DNA from: Aphelocoma coerulescens
Taxonomy: Eukaryota > Chordata > Aves > Passeriformes > Corvidae
Assembly (NCBI RefSeq): GCF_041296385.1
Contig: NC_091016.1
Span: 14,545,497 to 14,609,496 of the forward strand
Direction: 5' to 3'
DNA: 64,000 nt
Shown here: positions 53,901-62,400 of the stretch, piece by piece
How positions within the stretch are numbered: position 1 is the first letter of the stretch
How the letters are laid out: each line of letters opens with the position of its first letter
Notes under the pieces: model-generated
The model's database searches: none
What the model was told of the DNA's origin: nothing
What the model saw: only the letters and a program-made list of their open reading frames with translations
Program-made: the position numbers and the translations under genes

Positions 53901-56900
53901 ACATTATTAATTTCAGGGCAGAAAGAAAAGCCAGAAGTCTGAGTTGCAGAGCAGCAAAGTCCACATTTTTAGGGATGACCAACAAATCAACAATCAACAT
54001 TCAGCTCATGAATTAAGGCAAGAAAATGTGTGAATTTGCCTTCCTTCCTGCAAAGCATTATTTTGTCATTCTTAGAGGAAGGATAAGATTTATTAGATCT
54101 AGATATGTGTTGCGTGTGTGCTGTTGTCAACTTCTGTCCTCCCAAGAGGACTGACCAAGGACCACTACAAGGCTCCAGACAGGGCTCACATGAAGGGCTG
54201 TGCTGGAAGCAGCCCCTTATGCTCAGTGAAGCAGGTTGGGGTTGCTTTTCCCCATGGCTTGTTACACAGGGAAGGCTTCTTTCCCGTGGGACTTCTGCAG
54301 CTGTCTGCAGCTTGGCTGCACAGCACAGGGCTTGTACACAAAATCCTGTCAGAGCTTCCAGCACCATCATGCTGAAAGGTGCTCGTGCTCAAGGTAAGGT
54401 GTACACTGGGGAAACTGGGGTCAGTCTTTTGGGCTGTCAGCAAAGATTGTTTTTCTGGAAATGCTTTGGAAAGAGGATGTGTTGCAGAGCCCCAGGGGGC
54501 GGATGAGCTGTACTTCTCTGTCCAGCCTTTATCTTGCCCTGGTGACTGTGCGAGGCTGGTGTGACAACAGAGCCAGAACTGTTGTATGCGACACCCATTG
54601 ATGAGTTAATGGTGCCCACAGGTAGTTTGCAATGTCCTCAGAGCCTTTTTTTAATAAGAAAAGTGAGTTTTAGAGAGAAACCTGCTCATCAGCAGTATGC
54701 ATATACACCTATAAACATATGTTTAAGGCAGACAGGGATGTGGACCTATTGTCAACACATAGGGCTGCCTCTGCTGGCTGCAAGTTCTGGCATCACCTTC
54801 ACAAGTTTGGGAAGGTGGTTGCTGCCTGAGATTATTGGGAGTTAATTGCTTGCTTGATACAGAACATAGCTACAATTAATAGAAGTTGGACATATTTTTG
54901 TGGAGAAAGAAATGGTCTGGGAGTTTTATGTGTCCCAGAAGGGCCAGGTGAGGATGTGGTGGAGCCTCTGGCACTGCATGGCTCACTTTGGATGGTGCTG
55001 AGCTGAGGGTACTGACAGCCGCTTTGTACTGTTGAATTATTCAGGAGTCCTTCACAGATGGCTGCAAGCAAGGGAGGTCTGGGAGAAAGTTTAGAAGAAA
55101 ATGCTCAGTATTCAAGAAAAAAGTTCAGAATAAGCCAGATTTTCAAAGGACATCAGGCCACTAAAGGGTGGCAGACTCTCCTGATGGATATATGGGCTGT
55201 ACAGAGAAGGCAGCTTTGCCTGGTTACTGAAATCATTGCAAGTGAAACTTTATGAAAATGAAAAACCTTATCCCTAAATTAATCAAACCAAATAAGGTGG
55301 AAGAGACCAAGTTAAACATTGGTATGATCAGAGGAAAGCCATATGTTGCATTATAGGATTTATGGGCACCTGTGATAGTGTTATGGGGCTGTTCAGACAA
55401 CTCTGAAGAGCTGGCATTTATTTATCAGTATAGCAGAGCTTCTACACAGGTTGCAGGTTAGACATGTCCCTTCCTTCAGCCATGGGACACATATTTTTCT
55501 TTTAGATGCATAAAGGAAGTAATAGTAATGAACCAAAGTGACACTCAACCTGGTGCTTGGGCAGAGGCTTGGAATTGATGTCCCCACAAACTTTTCAGAG
55601 GTGTTTCCCAAGAGAACACAAGCTTTTAAGGCCCAACAACTCTCAGAGCTTCTAGGACAGTACTTGTGCATAACCAGTGAAGAGAAAACACGGTGCTGGG
55701 GCCTCCAAAAAAGACACCTTTCCCAGAAGCAGTTCATCATCTTCCTCCTGAAGAGGTACCCAATCCAGGCAGCTGTACACACCACAGAGTGGCTCACAGT
55801 TAAGACAACCCCATCAACACCACTGAAAGTCGTCGGGGACACAGTCCAGTGAGACAGCTGGCTGCCCTGGACAGCCTAGAAGGCTACCCTAGAAGGGTAC
55901 CTCAGTACCCTTTGAAATCCAGAGGTCCCTTCAAGGACAGGTGGCAGGTATTTAATGGCAAGTCATATGTCAGAGACAGCCTACGAGTGAAGCGCACAAT
56001 AGTTAAGGATTATCCTATCTGTTTGTCAGGGTGTCTGCTCTCTGCCAGAAGATACCAGGAAATCTGTTTGGCTGTTTTTTCACTATTGCTTTCTCTACTA
56101 TCCTACTTGGAGCTTTTGCTTCTCCTTTTTTTTTTTCCAGCTCTAGTGCTCTCAGGAGTGGAAAAGCTTAAGAAAGTCTGGCTTTAGGGCCATTTCTGGT
56201 CCTCAGGACAGTGAGCTGATGTTGGAGAAGGCAAAGTATTTTTTACATTTTCTCTGAGGCTTTCAGGAAAGCAACAGCTCTGTGCTCCCCGTGGCAGAAT
56301 TATAACCTGACAATGCAGATGCCAGCAAAGTCTGGCAGGGAGCTGAAAGCTTCAACAGTCTGAACTGGTCTGGGATGTGCTGGGCATATTCATCCTTGAG
56401 AAAGAACCACTAAAACATGTTCACACCAGATTTCAGTTTTGATGAACAACAGATTTGCAGGCAGCAAGCACAGTATCCAGAAGTTCTCAAGCAGCACTGA
56501 TTGTAATAAGCTTTCTTTTCCTTAGTCACCTGGTGTTTTTCAGAAAGAGCATTAAGGAAACTTACCCTGTGACAGTGTTCCTGCTGTGACTATAAATGTC
56601 CTCATTATCAATGAGACAAGAAGTGTCAGAAATTGTGCTGTGCCTCAGTATGCCACAGGATGGGTTTATGCTTAACTTTTTTTTTTTTTTTTAAGTTCTC
56701 AAATTGAAGTTCAGAGTCCCTACAAACTCTAAACTCAGTTATCACTGGCTGTGAGTCAAAGCACATTTCAGTTAGTTTTCCATAAAACGCAAATCTAGAG
56801 TAAGCCAACACCCTCCTGGATTATCTTGCATCTTGAATATACAGACTGAGAAGAAACACCTAAAAGCTGTCTACTTTGTTGGCCTGTCAGCTCAAGAAAT

Positions 56901-57127
56901 AGGGCTGACTTCAAGGAACAGCTCAAGCAAGTTCAGCAGGGACTACATAGTTTTTAGAGATTGCCAAACCAAGGTAAAATCTTGGTACTTTTCAAGAAAA
57001 CGCTGCATGCTGGATTCAATTGCCTAAGAGATGTGAGGCTGCTGCAGCTCCACACCCTCAGCTCCAAACATCAGTAACTCTAAAAGCATTTTCCCAGTAG
57101 GCACATGCCCACAGACCACATTTCTTT
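50921..57127. other. No gene recognised
   Basis: Intergenic-looking sequence with a poly-T tract (56678-56694) and a small perfect palindrome (55893-55912). Frames of up to 149 codons (55393-55842, minus) show no domain. Confidence 0.6.
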
Positions 57128-57240
57128 ATCACAGAATCACAGAAGCCAAGTCAAAAGAGACCCACCAGGATCATGGAGTCCAGCTGAAAAGCACCTTTAT
57201 CATTCCACAGCCAGAGAAATACCAAGGTGAACGACACCCT
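57128..57240 (-). mobile_element. CR1 LINE 3'-end fragment
   Basis: Contains ATCACAGAATCACAGAA followed by the worn CR1 tail in reverse orientation (an AGAGACCCACCAGGATCATGG-like stretch, then GAGTCCAGCT). The octamer repeat at this end is the diagnostic CR1 3' terminus. The far boundary is approximate. The provirus inserted about 170 bp further on. Confidence 0.6.
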
Positions 57241-57408
57241 TGGTCCCACAGTCCCTGTGTCCTCGCTCCTAGGGACACAGAGGTGCTCTCACACCCCAAG
57301 CTGACCCCAGAGACACCCATACCCCCTCACACATGCACACCTTGCTCCCAGTCTGTGTCCCCTGCTCCTGTCCTGTTCTGGTTGGATCTCAGCTCCCAGT
57401 CACCCCCA

Positions 57409-57414
57409 CCCTCT
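57409..57414. repeat. Target-site duplication, left copy (CCCTCT)
   Basis: Perfect 6-bp match to 59468-59473 on the other side of the provirus. A 6-bp duplication is usual for ERVK/betaretroviral and alpharetroviral integrases. Removing the element and one copy joins host sequence smoothly. Confidence 0.8.
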
Positions 57415-57534
57415 TGCGGCTGGGGAAATAAACATCTCTGAAACATCTAGCAAGAATCCGTCCGTATATATTTATTTCTTTTTCACGGGACTCCTGGTTT
57501 GATATATGCGTGTTGCAGTATCCCCGCTGCAACA
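57415..57534 (+). repeat. 5' LTR of the provirus, R-U5 only (U3 missing)
   Basis: 120 bp identical to 59348-59467. It begins TGCGGCTGGGG directly after the target duplication and ends in GCTGCAACA. An AATAAA lies at 57427-57432, only 13 bases in, so this segment is R-U5 and the promoter-bearing U3 is absent. Either 157 bp were lost between two TG dinucleotides after insertion, or an incompletely extended cDNA end that happened to start TG was integrated. Without U3 this copy has no LTR promoter of its own upstream of the ORF. Confidence 0.85.
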
Positions 57535-57536
57535 TA

Positions 57537-57554
57537 TGGTGGAGAATGCGGGCA
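57537..57554 (+). other. Primer-binding site for tRNA-Ala (AGC type)
   Basis: TGGTGGAGAATGCGGGCA lies two bases after the 5' LTR. Its reverse complement ends in CCA and reads as the 3' end of vertebrate tRNA-Ala(AGC): T-stem, seven-base acceptor strand ATTCTCC, discriminator A, then CCA. The match to the tRNA comes from memory of the tRNA family. The position and TGG start are exactly as expected for a retroviral primer site, and they confirm the 5' LTR boundary. Confidence 0.8.
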
Positions 57555-57576
57555 GAACGATCCCCGTGACTGATTT

Positions 57577-57585
57577 GTGTGAGTA
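57577..57585 (+). promoter_or_regulatory. Putative leader splice donor
   Basis: GTGAGTA at 57579-57585 matches the vertebrate 5' splice-site core and sits between the primer-binding site and the first ATG, where simple and betaretroviral genomes place their major donor. The exon side is a poor match. A good acceptor-like sequence (pyrimidine run ending CCCCACAG) lies downstream at 58998-59023, after the ORF stop. Splicing from one to the other would skip the whole ORF; use of these sites is not shown. Confidence 0.35.
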
Positions 57586-57644
57586 AACCCTGGAAACTTT
57601 GGATTCCTCTTCTTGGTTTTGTTTTGCTATTGCATATCTGGACT

Positions 57645-58973
57645 ATGGAAGAATCGTGGGAAATGGGGCTCTCTGAGCCACAGAAAAAAATGTATCTAGA
57701 AGTAAAAGGGATCCTTGAACAACAAAACAAAAAAGTATTGGAACCGGGAGATCTTGAACACTTTTTTATCTGGCTTTTCAAAGAGTTCCCCTATATTTCT
57801 CGAGACTTACTTTTTGATATCAAACCTCCTGGATATTCTCAGGAGTGTTTCTGGAACGAGATCTGTGATAAGCTAAGGGATGGACTAGCAATAGAAGCTC
57901 TCCGTGGATCCTTTATAATCAGTGACGCTCTTCAGGAGCATCTGTATGATCCCATTACCCCTAAAGCAGAAGATCATACTTCTCCCGTGGCCGAGACCGC
58001 GTGGCGGCCACCCCAGGAGTGTATGACTGCAGCTGTGCCAGCGGAGGTGCCTGCGCTGGATGTGCCCGGCCCCCTCGGGAGCGCGCGCCTTACTGCGGAC
58101 CCCATCCCTGTCTCGGGGTCCCCGGCTACGCGGCCGCGAGTGAGGGAGCGATGCCGCAGGCGCCATGGGTGCCGTGGGCCACGAGCAGCCAGGAAGCGGA
58201 GGTCAGCGTGGAAGCCCGCTCTGTGCATACGGCTCAGAGAGCCCTATGCAGGGAGAAGCGGCGGTTTCCACAGCGACACGAGAAGCTGTGCAGTGCAGCG
58301 CCGAGCCGAAACGGGGCCGCTCTCAAAGCAGCGTGGAGTTTGCGGAGCGGAGCCGTGCAGAGCCCAGACAGGCGCTGGAGCGGGGCCGTGCAGAGAGCGC
58401 AGAGCGGCCGCGGCGCGGGGGCCTGACCGAGACGTCGGAGTCGGCGAGGCGGCGGCCACGCGGGACCAGCAGCCACGACAGACACGCAAGCACGTGATAG
58501 GAGACGTTCTAGCAACGAAAGTCACAGGAACTGTGAAATGGTACAATGTAAAAAACAACTATGGATTTATAACACGAGATGATACAGGGGAAGATTTATT
58601 CATCCATAGAACTGCCATTAAAAGGAATAACCCTAAAAATTACCTGCAAAGTGTAGGAGATGGGGAAGTTGTTCAATTTGATATAGTGCAAGGAAAGAAG
58701 GGTTTACAAGCAGCGAATGTTACTGGGCCTGGAGGTATTCCCGTCAAAGGCAGCCGTTATGCACAAAATTATAAACAATATCCATTCCAGCAATTTCCCT
58801 ACCCACAGCCTAATTTCCCCTTTTACCCTATACCCAATATGAACCCTTTCCTAAGTTTACCCTATCCCCAGTTTATTCCCAATCCGTTTTTTCATCCATG
58901 GTTTCCCTCACAAACCCCTGCCTTTGCCAATTGTTTCCCCAAAAATCCCTTTCCGATGCCGATGGGGGGATGA
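57645..58973 (+). CDS. Matrix-like/Y-box cold-shock-domain fusion protein of the provirus (442 aa)
   Basis: Intact ORF. I chose the ATG at 57645 because it has A at -3 and G at +4; the frame is open upstream to 57579 but without an ATG. An alternative ATG at 57663 begins MGLS, a possible but non-ideal myristoylation start. Residues 1 to about 115 are helical with spaced aromatic and acidic positions ([20 protein letters not shown]) and resemble a betaretroviral Gag matrix domain; this is a moderate-confidence call. Residue 61-64 is PPGY, a PPxY-type motif. Residues about 116-287 form a GC-rich, Arg-rich linker. Residues 288-373 are a complete cold-shock domain with GTVKWYN, RNP1-like NNYGFI, RNP2-like DLFIH, KRNNP, SVGDGE and NVTGPGG, ending in GSRYA. 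This is unmistakably the Y-box family, and KRNNP plus VKGSRYA lean towards YBX2. Residues 374-442 are rich in Pro, Phe and Tyr. Expected activity is single-stranded RNA or DNA binding; a role in packaging or translation is inference. Confidence 0.85.
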   Translation: MEESWEMGLSEPQKKMYLEVKGILEQQNKKVLEPGDLEHFFIWLFKEFPYISRDLLFDIKPPGYSQECFWNEICDKLRDGLAIEALRGSFIISDALQEHLYDPITPKAEDHTSPVAETAWRPPQECMTAAVPAEVPALDVPGPLGSARLTADPIPVSGSPATRPRVRERCRRRHGCRGPRAARKRRSAWKPALCIRLREPYAGRSGGFHSDTRSCAVQRRAETGPLSKQRGVCGAEPCRAQTGAGAGPCRERRAAAARGPDRDVGVGEAAATRDQQPRQTRKHVIGDVLATKVTGTVKWYNVKNNYGFITRDDTGEDLFIHRTAIKRNNPKNYLQSVGDGEVVQFDIVQGKKGLQAANVTGPGGIPVKGSRYAQNYKQYPFQQFPYPQPNFPFYPIPNMNPFLSLPYPQFIPNPFFHPWFPSQTPAFANCFPKNPFPMPMGG

Positions 58974-59190
58974 AAAGGGGGAGGAAAGAAATTAAACCCT
59001 CTCCTGCCTCAGTTTCCCCACAGGCATGTCCAGAGAGTTCTGTCTCCCTTCTGTCAGCCCTGAGATGTTCCACAGAATTTGTTTGGACATTTAAAGACTC
59101 AGGAGGGTGGCTTGTTTTGTTTTGAAACTGTTCTTGTTATGTTTATCCAATTGTCTTCATTCTCCTTTTATTAAAATAAAACGGGTGAGA
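58974..59190 (+). other. Provirus 3' untranslated stretch with purine tracts
   Basis: This stretch follows the stop codon. It starts with a strong purine run (GAAAAGGGGGAGGAAAGAAA, overlapping the stop), then a pyrimidine-rich acceptor-like sequence, about 170 bp of unrecognised sequence and AAAATAAAACGGGTGAGA directly before the 3' LTR. The last is the positional candidate for the polypurine tract, though it contains pyrimidines. The earlier run is a better purine tract but lies about 200 bp too far from the LTR. No open frame of note is present. Confidence 0.5.
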
Positions 59191-59467
59191 TGTTGGGGTC
59201 CCTCCCCTGCCATGTAGCCCCTGAGGGGGAGGCACGGGGTTTCCCTGCCCCTGCTCAGCCTCGTTCCCCATTGGTTGGTTTGTGTTCCCCTGCGCGGGCA
59301 AAGCAGCTCGGGTCGGACTGTAAGAGTCTCTCAGCAGAGCCCGGCCATGCGGCTGGGGAAATAAACATCTCTGAAACATCTAGCAAGAATCCGTCCGTAT
59401 ATATTTATTTCTTTTTCACGGGACTCCTGGTTTGATATATGCGTGTTGCAGTATCCCCGCTGCAACA
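59191..59467 (+). repeat. 3' LTR of the provirus (U3-R-U5, 277 bp)
   Basis: Begins TGTTGGGGTCCC and ends GCTGCAACA. The U3 (59191 to about 59347) is GC-rich with an inverted CCAAT box (CCATTGG, 59268-59274) and no clear TATA box. The polyadenylation signal AATAAA is at 59360-59365. The last 120 bp repeat the 5' LTR exactly. The U3 start is inferred from the TG terminus and from the geometry of the 5' deletion, since there is no intact U3 copy upstream for comparison. Confidence 0.75.
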
Positions 59468-59473
59468 CCCTCT
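59468..59473. repeat. Target-site duplication, right copy (CCCTCT)
   Basis: Partner of 57409-57414, directly after the terminal CA of the 3' LTR. Confidence 0.8.
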
Positions 59474-62400
59474 CCAGTCCCACTGAGACCCTTGGCCAGC
59501 TCCAGCTGCTGCACTCACCCTCACACATGCAAGTGCCCACAGGAAGCAGAGTCCCCTGCCTAGGGAAGGGTTGAAAAGCCATTTAACAGGGGTACAGGCC
59601 AGACTGTGCACACCCAGATGAGTGCACTGATCAGCAAACTATTTACAGGCCTGCCCCTTCTACTCCCTTACCCCTCTACCATCCCATTCTTGCTCCTCCC
59701 CAAATCACCTAACCACCACCCTGCTCCTGCCTCTTCCTCCCTTTGGTTTGCCACTAAGCATCCCATAAGCTCTGTGCAATTCCAAATCCCCTCTTCCTTT
59801 GCATCCCATAACATGGCTCCCCTCTTAGTGTGAGAGTGATCTGGAGAGCTCTGGATTCCAGCTCTGTACGCTAGGACTGATGGCAAAGATGCCTCAGTCC
59901 TTGGAGATTTCCTGGCATCCTGCAATGCATTTGGGACCAACCATCTGTTGGGAATAGTGCTGCAGTGCATCTCTGGTGCTCCCCAGGCATTTCCCTTGTG
60001 CTGAAATGGGAAAAGGTGTCCACTGCCTTGCTGCCTCTCTCCTCACAGCACCTCATCCATCTCCAGGTTGCACAGCAGGGCCCCTGGCAGCACTGGCAGC
60101 ATTAGCCCATCTCTCCTGGCTGATGAATTTGATACAGCTGGCCCTATTTAGGATAACACTTCCTAGTGGAAGATGGATATGTTTGTCCTGCCTGGAGCCG
60201 GGTGCTGTAAAAACCAGGCTCGAGCACCCACTCAGCACTGCCATCTCCCTACACCCTGAATTGTGTGTGCCACTGGGTCTCACTGCTTCCCTCTGCCAAA
60301 CCACCCAGGCAACTCACCTGCTTCGGAACCAGCCATTCCATAGTCCAGGATGTCGGCTGGTTTCACCCCAGGGACTTGTGGTGCTCCTGCCTTGCCTGCA
60401 GGAAGGAGACCCAGCAGTGGGGTTTCTGTGGCTGTTTCTCTGGCTGCAGAATGATAAAGGTGCTTTTCCAATACTGAGTGCTTCAGTGCCCTTTTGGGAC
60501 ATGATACTGAAGAGCACTGGTGCAGCCACGGGGGCAGAGTAAAGCTGATTAGAATGCCTAAAAAACAGAAATGTGCAGGCTTTATTTGCAAAGCACGGCT
60601 GTTCCATCCCTGCTATTCCTTATTCTTAGTTTTGATGTGAAGACTTGATGTCCAGTTATTTTTTTCACAACAAAAGGTCTCCAGAAAATACTAATCTTGC
60701 TCTTTACCCTCTTCCTAAATTTCATTGGAGATAAAATATAGCTGCTCTGTGGAGTTTGCTTCTCTGGCTCAGAATTTTTTTGTGTTTGTTTTTAAAAAGA
60801 ACTGAGCAAGGATTTTGTTGGATTAACTGGCTTTATCACAATAAAAGCCTTGAGTAGCTCTAATTGTATACTTGGCTTTGTTTACAACAATTATATCAGC
60901 TTCTCTTTTCTCTGTAATTTATTTTCCAGTGTTGTTATCCAGCACACGTTTATGTGGGTTTTTTTCTAAATGGGCTGAATGTTCCCCAAATGCCTGAAGT
61001 TGTTGCTGGGCTAATTCCTTGACTCATTTTTCTGTGTCCCGTGCTGCTGTCCTTCTCACATCCCTCAGTAAAAAAATGGGAAAGCAGAGCTCTACCTGTT
61101 TTTAGAGCTCTGAGTGGCAGGTTGGAAGCAGCACAAAGAATGCAGAGGATGGATTTCCCAGATTTTGTGCCAGCAATAGCCCATTCTTTTTTTCTGTTGA
61201 AATGAAAACTTTCCTCAAACTCTGACAGACGGTTTCCAGGAGTGGAAACCACTGCATACAACTTTGTGTTTTTGCTAAAAGATCAACATTGTGGCATTGC
61301 TTTAAGCCTAGAAGTATGTCTAGAATTATGAAGACAACACTGGTCTCTTTGTTTTGGCATTTCTCTTTTCTGGTATAGTCCTGATGATGCGTTTAGCTTA
61401 AATATCTGGGTGTTATTTGAGTGTGTAGTTAAATGTATGATAGTGTCTATATACAGAGGGACATCTTTAGTTATAGATGCATAAATATATTATTTTTTCT
61501 TTTTGGTTTTTTGGAGCAGGGGAGGAATGAGAACGAAGACATTTGACTTTCCTGTTCCAATCATAAAAACCCTCGAGGCCATATTTTAGGCCTGGTGGTC
61601 TGGATAGTGTCAGTTTTACGAGCAGAATTAAATTTGATGTGCGTATTTCTGTCCCAAAGATCAAGACCCTAAGAGCACTGCAGGTCTGAGCTCTGAGTCA
61701 GCTCCTTGTACAATAGATGTCTTAGCACTACAAATAGCTGATAAAGACTGAGACAGGAGTAGGGGAAAAAAAATCTCCTTAGCAGAGAACAATTAATGGC
61801 CCTGCCATGGAAAAAGAGGAGCTGTTTTACGAAGGTAAGGCTCTCACCACAACCCTCTCCAGTCTTTGCTTTTTAAAACTGTGCCATTCCTGTGCAATTC
61901 TTGCACAGATCTCTAAGCTGTCTAAGACGCTAAATGAACTTAGCACCTTGATACCTCCCTGCAATGTCACAGAATGTTCCTCACTAATTTTCAGGTCTGT
62001 ACTAAATGCAAGAGGTCTCTGGAATTAAGTATTCCCCTAGTCTTTATTCCATGCCCTGTTATCTCCATTTCAGGGTGCCTATCCATCCTACAGAGCCTAA
62101 ACACTCAAGAATGAGGTTGAAGAATCTCCTCTCCTAGATACCACCTATGTCTCCAACTAAAATGTGATGCAGGCCAGCTCCTGGCCTTGTGGAGTTGGAA
62201 ATAGGAGGAATGGGATGTAAACCACTCCAGATTGTTGGGAATGCATGAACTGGCGATCCTTAAGGAGTCAGACATCCTCTAAGGAAATCAGGTAAACAGC
62301 TGATGTTCCTCTAGGGCATTGAATCCTCTTCCAAAGCAGGTTTTCCTTATGGCACATATCTTCTCTTCCCCCTCCAGCAGAACACCTTTTTACCTGATGA

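Larger units (their letters stand above)
57415..59467 (+). mobile_element. Defective LTR provirus carrying a matrix-like/cold-shock-domain fusion gene
   Basis: A 2,053-bp element bounded by TG and CA and flanked by the perfect 6-bp direct repeat CCCTCT (57409-57414 and 59468-59473). In order it holds a 5' LTR lacking U3, a tRNA-Ala primer-binding site, a leader with a splice-donor motif, one intact ORF, a short 3' untranslated stretch, a weak purine-rich tract and a 277-bp 3' LTR. The 120 bp shared by the two LTRs are identical by eye, which suggests recent insertion or gene conversion. Capsid, nucleocapsid, protease, pol and env are absent, so mobilisation would need helper proteins in trans. 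A 6-bp duplication and the matrix-like N-terminus fit a betaretrovirus-like (ERVK-class) parent; this class call is inference. The cold-shock domain is clearly of vertebrate Y-box type and lacks introns, implying capture through mRNA. Confidence 0.9.

Noticed and set aside
55538..55852. 104-codon plus-strand open frame and the overlapping 149-codon minus-strand frame
   Set aside because: Considered as possible ERV or host exons, but neither translation shows a known motif and no exon-border pattern was clear.
57579..57644. N-terminal extension with a hydrophobic stretch upstream of the fusion ORF
   Set aside because: The extension has no ATG (it would start at GTG inside the splice-donor motif), so the apparent signal-peptide-like segment is probably untranslated leader.
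59976..60542. 188-codon plus-strand open frame after the provirus
   Set aside because: Leu- and Pro-rich translation without a domain, and no link to the provirus, which ends at 59467.
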